A stretch of DNA of 24,214 nt, taken from assembly GCA_045614025.1 (NCBI GenBank), contig JAZLCE010000026.1, positions 1-24,214 of the forward strand, written 5' to 3'. Shown one piece after another: positions 21,370 through 24,214 of this stretch (position 1 is its first letter; each line of letters starts with the position of its first letter). Origin of the DNA: RGIG4140 sp045614025. Lineage in GTDB: Bacteria; Pseudomonadota; Alphaproteobacteria; CAAHEQ01; UBA3637. Made by a program: the position numbers and the translations under genes. The notes under the pieces were generated by a model that was not told where the DNA came from, ran no database searches, and saw only the letters and a program-made list of their open reading frames with translations.

Positions 21370-23985
21370 ATGAAAGAGAAGAAATTAACGCCGATGATGG
21401 CGCAATATCTTGAGATAAAAAATCAATACCCAGAATGCTTGTTATTTTATCGTTTAGGTGATTTTTATGAATTATTTTTTGAAGATGCAAAAATTGCTTC
21501 TTCATTTTTAGGATTAGTACTTACCAGTCGCAACAAAAACAACGAAGAACCAGTTCCTATGTGCGGCATTCCCTTTCATGCATATCATAATTATTTAACT
21601 CGTTTGGTTAAAGGGGGATTTAAAGTTGCAATTTGTGAACAAACAGAAGATCCTGCCGAAGCAAAAAAAAGAGGTTCAGCTGCTATTGTTAAACGCGAAG
21701 TTGTTCGAATTGTTACAGCGGGAACCCTTATTGAAGATGATTTATTAGACGCGAAAAAAAATAACTTTCTCGCTACTGTGGTTGCTGGTTTTGAAGATTA
21801 TGCTCTAGCATGGGTTGATATGTCTACTGGCGCATTTTACACTCAAACAGCAAAAAAAGAAGATGTTTATTCTATTCTATCTCGTATTGATGCTGCTGAA
21901 ATTTTGTTATCTGAAAACTTTTTTGATGAAAATAAAAATGTTTTAAAAGAACAAGATGATCGATATTCCTTTCTTCAATCCGAAAACTTCTCTTTTATAA
22001 AAAGCCAAGATGAATTAAATTCTTTTTTCAAAAAACCAGATTTAAATGTTTTTGAACGCCATGAAATTATTGCTTGTGGTGTTTTATTATCATATATTTT
22101 AAATTCACTAAAAGGATCTAAACCATCTTTAAGACTTCCAGAAAAAACCGTTTCATCAAAGTTTATGGAGATTGATATTTCAACAAGACAAAGTCTTGAA
22201 TTAACAACATCTTTAGCCAACAATAAGAATGAAACAAGTGTTTTAAAAACAATTGATTACACAAAAACAGCTATTGGAGCAAGAACGCTTGCTTCTCAAC
22301 TTGCCACGCCTCTTTTGGATAAAGATGAAATTAACAATCGCCTAGATAAAGTTGAATTTTTTATCAATAATCCAACAATTCGTGAAAATGTACACGATAT
22401 TTTGAAAAAAATACCTGATATCGAACGCGCCATTTCCAGAATTATGTTAGGCAATAGTGGACCGAAAGAACTTTTATCTATTGCCAAAGGCTTACAACAA
22501 ATCCCTTTTATTCGTGCTCAAATTTATAAAGCAGAAATACCTCAAGCTCTTCAAAATGATTTATTGCATTTAAATGAATATTCAGAAATAGTTAAAGAAG
22601 TTATTGCTGCAATTAATGAAAAAGATGTGCCTCATTTAGCAAAAACAGGTGGTTTTATTAACAAAGGATACTATGCTCCTTTAGATGAGTTGATTGATTT
22701 AGGTGATAACACTAAATATATGATGCGAGATTTGCAACTAAAATATATTGAACAAACGGGTATTTCTAATTTAAAAATATCATTTAATAATTTAATTGGT
22801 TATTATATTGAAGTTCCAACAAAATCTGCAGAAAACATGTTAAACGATAAATCTCTTGGATTTATTCACAAACAAACCATGTTAAATGTTATCCGCTTCA
22901 CAACAGATGAATTAATTGAGTTTGAAAATAAACTTATTCATGCAAAAGAAATGTCTGTTGAAATGGAACTTGAAATATTCAATAAATTAGTTCAACTTGT
23001 TTGTAAAGAAAATGATAATTTGGTTCGCACCTGTTTGGCTCTTGCAAATATAGATATTTCTTGTTCTCATGCAGAATATGCCAGCAAATATCAATGTTGT
23101 AGACCTATTTTAACAAATGACACCTCTTTTGAAATCAAAGCGGGTCGTCACCCGGTTGTTGAAAAAGCCTTGCAAAAAGAAAGAATTGCCTTTATTCCAA
23201 ATGATTGTGAAATGGGAGAGGATAAAGATCTTCTTTGGATTTTAACTGGCCCGAATATGGCTGGGAAAAGTACATTCTTGAGACAAAATGCAGTTATTGC
23301 TATCTTAGCCCAAATCGGAATGTTTGTCCCTGCAGAAAGCGCAAAAATCGGTATTGTGGATAAACTTTATTCCCGTGTTGGTGCCAGTGATGATTTAGCA
23401 AGAGGTCGATCCACTTTTATGGTTGAAATGGTTGAAGTTGCCAGTATTTTAAATGGAGCAACACCACATTCTTTGGTTATTTTAGATGAAGTCGGCCGTG
23501 GAACTGCTACATATGATGGTCTTTCAATTGCTTGGTCAGTTATCGAATATTTACATGATCAAAATAAATGTCGATCCCTTTTTGCCACACATTACCATGA
23601 ATTAACAGCTCTTGCAAATAGACTAGATAAAATTGCATTATACACTATGCGTGTTAAAGAGTGGCAAGGAGATATTGTTTTCCTTCATGAGATCATGAAA
23701 GGGGCAACAGATAGATCTTATGGTATTCATGTTGGAAAATTAGCAGGATTACCCGAATCTGTTGTGAATAGAGCAGAAAATATTCTCAATCAATTAGAAG
23801 AGAAAAAACAAGAACAAAAACCTTTATTTGATGACCTCCCCTTGTTTTCTCAAGCATTTAATCAAATATCTAAAGTAAAAGAATCTCCTGCGTTAGAGGC
23901 TCTTAAAGCTCTTGATCTTGATATGCTAACACCAAGAGAGGCTTTAAATCAATTATATCAACTTAAAAAAATGACAGAGGAATAA
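21370..23985 (+). CDS. mutS: DNA mismatch repair ATPase MutS
   Basis: MutS recognises mismatches and small loops and starts methyl- or nick-directed repair with MutL. The 871-residue length is normal. The mismatch-binding Phe-Tyr-Glu motif FYE lies at 32-34 in GDFYELF. The connector and lever domains follow, then the ATPase with Walker A GPNMAGKST (627-635), Walker B VILDEVGRG and the switch ATHYHEL. The C-terminal region with YGIHVGKLAGLP and the short dimerisation helix is intact. AAGGAAAG lies about eight bases before the ATG. A small membrane-protein gene follows after one base, so it is probably co-transcribed. An inverted DnaA-box sequence lies at 23355-23363. Confidence 0.97.
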   Translation: MKEKKLTPMMAQYLEIKNQYPECLLFYRLGDFYELFFEDAKIASSFLGLVLTSRNKNNEEPVPMCGIPFHAYHNYLTRLVKGGFKVAICEQTEDPAEAKKRGSAAIVKREVVRIVTAGTLIEDDLLDAKKNNFLATVVAGFEDYALAWVDMSTGAFYTQTAKKEDVYSILSRIDAAEILLSENFFDENKNVLKEQDDRYSFLQSENFSFIKSQDELNSFFKKPDLNVFERHEIIACGVLLSYILNSLKGSKPSLRLPEKTVSSKFMEIDISTRQSLELTTSLANNKNETSVLKTIDYTKTAIGARTLASQLATPLLDKDEINNRLDKVEFFINNPTIRENVHDILKKIPDIERAISRIMLGNSGPKELLSIAKGLQQIPFIRAQIYKAEIPQALQNDLLHLNEYSEIVKEVIAAINEKDVPHLAKTGGFINKGYYAPLDELIDLGDNTKYMMRDLQLKYIEQTGISNLKISFNNLIGYYIEVPTKSAENMLNDKSLGFIHKQTMLNVIRFTTDELIEFENKLIHAKEMSVEMELEIFNKLVQLVCKENDNLVRTCLALANIDISCSHAEYASKYQCCRPILTNDTSFEIKAGRHPVVEKALQKERIAFIPNDCEMGEDKDLLWILTGPNMAGKSTFLRQNAVIAILAQIGMFVPAESAKIGIVDKLYSRVGASDDLARGRSTFMVEMVEVASILNGATPHSLVILDEVGRGTATYDGLSIAWSVIEYLHDQNKCRSLFATHYHELTALANRLDKIALYTMRVKEWQGDIVFLHEIMKGATDRSYGIHVGKLAGLPESVVNRAENILNQLEEKKQEQKPLFDDLPLFSQAFNQISKVKESPALEALKALDLDMLTPREALNQLYQLKKMTEE

Positions 23986-23986
23986 C

Positions 23987-24214
23987 ATGCCCCCATTTTT
24001 AACAAATTTAATTGCCGCATTATTTGTATCAGGATATAGTATTTTCTCTTTTTTATTGTTTATTTTATTCTTTGTTTTGATGCTTTATTTTGCAGCATAT
24101 ATTGCTCTTCCATTACTTGTTATTTGTTTAATTATTTATCTTATTAAAAGATCAGGAAGAATCTTTTCTTTTAGAATATCTCCAGAGATAACCATTAGGA
24201 AAAAAGAAGAAAAA
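23987..24214 (+). CDS. start of a membrane protein, runs off the window
   Basis: An open frame of 76 codons begins at the ATG one base after the mutS stop, with GAGGAA in the mutS tail as ribosome site. The protein starts MPPFLTNLIAALF and contains two or three hydrophobic segments between residues 5 and 52, the longest from about 20 to 52. A basic stretch KRSGR and a charged KKEEK at the edge follow. No family is recognisable from this fragment. The tight spacing places it in the mutS transcript. Confidence 0.7.
   Translation, partial: MPPFLTNLIAALFVSGYSIFSFLLFILFFVLMLYFAAYIALPLLVICLIIYLIKRSGRIFSFRISPEITIRKKEEK

Noticed and set aside
1..24214. CRISPR arrays, insertion sequences, prophage or defence islands
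   Set aside because: No regularly spaced direct repeats, transposase, integrase or phage genes were seen. Gene content is core metabolism and maintenance.

Overview
This window is a strongly A+T-rich piece of bacterial chromosome that looks alphaproteobacterial. The lineage signals are an rpoH-type sigma factor, an Hsp20-DUF1150 gene pair, a GAAC-N7-GAAC LexA operator in front of recA, an lptE-holA pair, a PhoR-type kinase, and an MCE/Mla lipid transport operon with an auxiliary lipoprotein. The base composition, compact spacing and intact LPS-assembly lipoprotein suggest an AT-rich host-associated or otherwise streamlined alphaproteobacterium (Holosporales- or Rickettsiales-like). That placement is inference, and no genus can be named from the sequence alone. 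No mobile element, CRISPR array or prophage is visible. This is core-genome territory with a few lineage-specific genes.

Layout, left to right. The window opens inside a tRNA-Gly(GCC) on the minus strand, followed by an unrecognised minus-strand gene. recA (plus) has its own promoter, a three-repeat SOS operator and a terminator. A trypsin-fold protein lacking catalytic residues follows and meets rnr (RNase R, minus) tail to tail. Next on the minus strand are a cold-shock gene and the overlapping operon dnaA-ibpA(hsp20)-DUF1150. A 260-bp A+T-rich regulatory region lies upstream of dnaA, then a membrane-anchored protein of unknown function. From 8446 a plus-strand operon runs through a 13-repeat MORN-type lipoprotein, an Mla permease, its ATPase, an MCE substrate-binding protein and an auxiliary lipoprotein. 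It meets rpoH (minus) at a hairpin terminator. The rpoH leader carries what looks like a ROSE-type RNA thermometer, and a 29-codon membrane ORF lies upstream. Then come map-radC (plus), lptE-holA (minus), miaA (plus), a long coiled-coil membrane protein (plus), a PhoR-like kinase (minus), mutS (plus), and the start of a membrane protein that continues past the window.

Functional themes are DNA replication and repair (dnaA, holA, recA, mutS, radC), stress control (rpoH, hsp20, csp, rnr) and envelope maintenance (Mla operon, lptE, lipoproteins, PhoR). Promoters are easy to see and are mostly of the form TTGxxx-N16/17-TATACT. Three of the four convergent gene pairs end in the same four bases, TTAA, which hold both stop codons. 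The most interesting candidates for follow-up are the rpoH thermometer, the repeat lipoprotein at the head of the Mla operon, the triple SOS operator, the dnaA-hsp20 coupling and the paired palindromes upstream of dnaA.
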